From the NCBI GenBank assembly GCA_018881555.1, contig JACAXG010000034.1, positions 1,622,615 to 1,686,614 of the forward strand: a stretch of DNA of 64,000 bases, in the 5' to 3' direction. The position numbers and the translations under genes were made by a program. Below the pieces are notes generated by a model. It saw nothing but the letters and a program-made list of their open reading frames with translations. It was not told where the DNA came from and did not search any database. Source of the stretch: Amblyornis subalaris (Eukaryota > Chordata > Aves > Passeriformes > Ptilonorhynchidae). Numbering within the stretch: the first letter of the stretch is position 1; each line of letters starts with the position of its first letter. Below, one piece after another: positions 62,076 to 64,000 of this stretch.

Positions 62076-64000
62076 ACAAGCTCTCCATAATTTCAAAATG
62101 TTTTCCCATCTGGAGTAGCAATCATAAGTACTTTAGTGGAAGACTCTGCCTGTTTTTCCTATCCAGAGTGGGGAATCTTCAACTGTTGTGTGATAGTGAA
62201 GCAGTTCCAGAATGGCTGTTGCAGCCATGCCCAGTACATAAAACACTGATTTAAGTCAACAGCATCATCTTATTACACCCAGAACATATGAATTTCTAGA
62301 ATAATCTAAACAAGAAACTTAAAAGGAGACAGAGAAAAACCCCAATTTTTAATGAAATGCTAAATTAAATGCTATGTTCTTCATATTTCAGAATAATTTC
62401 AGTGAAAATGCATGAGAGTCCTCAGTGGAAAAGGAGAACAACATGGGAAGAGGAGACTGAATTTTCATTTGGGATTTTTAAATGAAAAAATTGTCTAGAC
62501 AGCTCCAAGTTACACAGGTAACTTAGCTAGTATGAATAGCCACTGGTGGGGAGTCAGCAAGCCACTCTAGGAAGCCTGGGTATGTTTATTTTACCCTGGG
62601 ATTGCACTGAGAAGGGAGAATAACTCTTGTACTATACCTGGTGTATCTCACTGGAGACTTCCCTTCCTCTCTGTGGTCTGGTTTTGCTGGCTGTGTAGAC
62701 AGATCTTTTTTTTTGTTTGCTTCTCAAGGAACTGCCTCCAAGCAAGTAAATGAAAGCCATTTCATTTGCTATTTTGTAATTCACCTGAGTANCAGTATTT
62801 TTCACGCAATGTATGTCCTTCACTGGCTCATTAATACATCCTGTAGTACTTTATTAAAAAAAAAAGTGGATACATTCCTCTATTTGATGCATCTAAGTGA
62901 GTAAATGATGCATTGACTAGACAGAAATGGAATTATGATTTATCACTTCTTTACCTAAGTTTGCTCTTTAATTCTCTGCCTCAGCTTACCCCTGCTTGGG
63001 AGATTCCAAACCATATATACAAAAAAGGAATAAAAAGAGCAGTACAGACCTTTCTTTGACTCAGATGAATGTGTCACTCTTTTAGTAAAAGTCAGAACCC
63101 AAAGCCTTTGATGTGTGAACACGTTATGAACTTTTTTCTCCTGTGCTTTTCATGTTACGAGGACTGGAAAGGACACATTAAATAATGGAGCTCCTCTGAT
63201 ACTCCAAAAGCACCACCAGTATCTTACAGAATATCTATTTTTATAGGTTTTCAACTAACCTGATCTAAATTCATGTTTAACCCATGAGTAGTTGTTCAGA
63301 ATGAAGCAATGGTTCCTCGGTTCCTCTCATGAGGAGTCTCAGTTTAAACCAGCTTGAGTCATTCGAAGTTCAATATTACAGCAAAACTGAGTTAACTTGG
63401 GACAGTTTGTTTTTCTTCTTGTGGGCTTTTCTTTCTAAAAAGTCTTCAAAATTCTTCAGAAGCATTTTGAATTCACACACATACAAATAACAGGATTAGT
63501 GTATGGATGAGTTTGAGGGTTTTGCATGTCAAATGCTTCTCCCCTTTTCACCTCGAGAATAGAGAATATAAATATTTGGAAAATAACAGGTGCTTCAGCT
63601 TTTTCAGGGCTTTTTTTTTTTTTTCTCTCCTTTTTTTTTTCTTTTTTAAACCATGGGAAACCAACCACAAGACTTTTTGTTAGTTAGTTTGCTTTTCTCA
63701 CAAACAGAACCAGCCTTAAAGCTACTTTTTACCATTAATAAATCAAAGAAAGTAGGAAAACTCCTCAGGGCCTACAGGAACCTCCTGTAGCTCATTCCCC
63801 TAACACCAATATAGATCTATCATTACTATATTATCCAACATTAATAGCCTTGGTAGAAACAACAAGAACTATGGCTAAGCAATAGAAAAATGAGATACAC
63901 TGACAGTCTGATCTAATTGCCATCAAAGCCAGGGAGTGAAGAAGCAAGTCACAGGCTGCAGAAAAGTAAGGCTGTTGTATCAGAAGATACTGTCTTTGAA
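62076..64000. other. Non-coding DNA with a long T/C tract
   Basis: No gene recognised. The main simple-sequence feature is the pyrimidine tract at 63611-63647. The open frame across it (63456-63668, minus) is a lysine-rich artefact of that tract. Confidence 0.5.
63611..63647 (+). repeat. 37-bp pyrimidine tract (T-rich)
   Basis: T14, CTCTCC, T10, C, T6 on the plus strand without a purine. It could be a decayed minus-strand poly(A) tail, but no source gene or LINE sequence is recognisable next to it. Confidence 0.85.

Noticed and set aside
63456..63668. Lysine-rich minus-strand open frame
   Set aside because: The KKEKKKERKKKK stretch is the translation of the pyrimidine tract at 63611-63647.
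1..64000. CRISPR arrays, bacterial operons, tRNA or rRNA genes
   Set aside because: No spaced direct repeats, ribosome-binding sites, compact gene order, complete tRNA cloverleaf or rRNA segments were seen; the sequence is vertebrate in character.

Overview
The window reads as nuclear intergenic or deep intronic DNA of a bird, most likely a songbird. It is AT-rich, has almost no CpG clusters and no microbial gene architecture. The one clear transposable element is a solo long terminal repeat (LTR) that I recognise as an avian endogenous retrovirus family common in passerines. Mammalian repeat types such as Alu or L1 are absent, and isolated single 'n' bases are scattered through the assembly, as in draft vertebrate genomes. 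I cannot name the chromosome or the neighbouring genes. No coding gene, tRNA, rRNA or processed pseudogene could be supported. The longest stop-free stretches (about 150-180 codons) are about what chance gives in 64 kb read in six frames, none resembles a protein family I know, and several have overlapping open frames on the opposite strand. Short exons of a large-intron gene cannot be excluded by eye. Layout. From 1 to about 10.5 kb the DNA is plain and AT-rich, with three short palindromes and one ancient amniote repeat relic. From 10.5 to 11.0 kb there is a homeodomain- and octamer-motif-rich segment that looks like a conserved non-coding element, ending in a nested palindrome. A minus-strand G-quadruplex motif lies at 12.44 kb. 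From 17.3 to 25.7 kb come three more enhancer-like segments and a second ancient repeat relic, separated by ordinary DNA. From 25.7 to 34.9 kb little is recognisable. At 34.95-35.59 kb lies the minus-strand solo LTR, which carries an uninterrupted 18-copy ATGGA microsatellite grown from its own sequence. From 35.6 to 56.5 kb there is ordinary DNA with a few GC-richer patches and weak SINE-like traces. From 56.5 to 62.1 kb enhancer-like segments alternate with three further ancient repeat relics. The rest is unremarkable. No genes cooperate here. The plausible biology is regulatory: candidate enhancers in a repeat-poor region, plus one LTR that has become a dense array of GGAATG (TEAD-type) cores. 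These regulatory readings come from motif inspection only.
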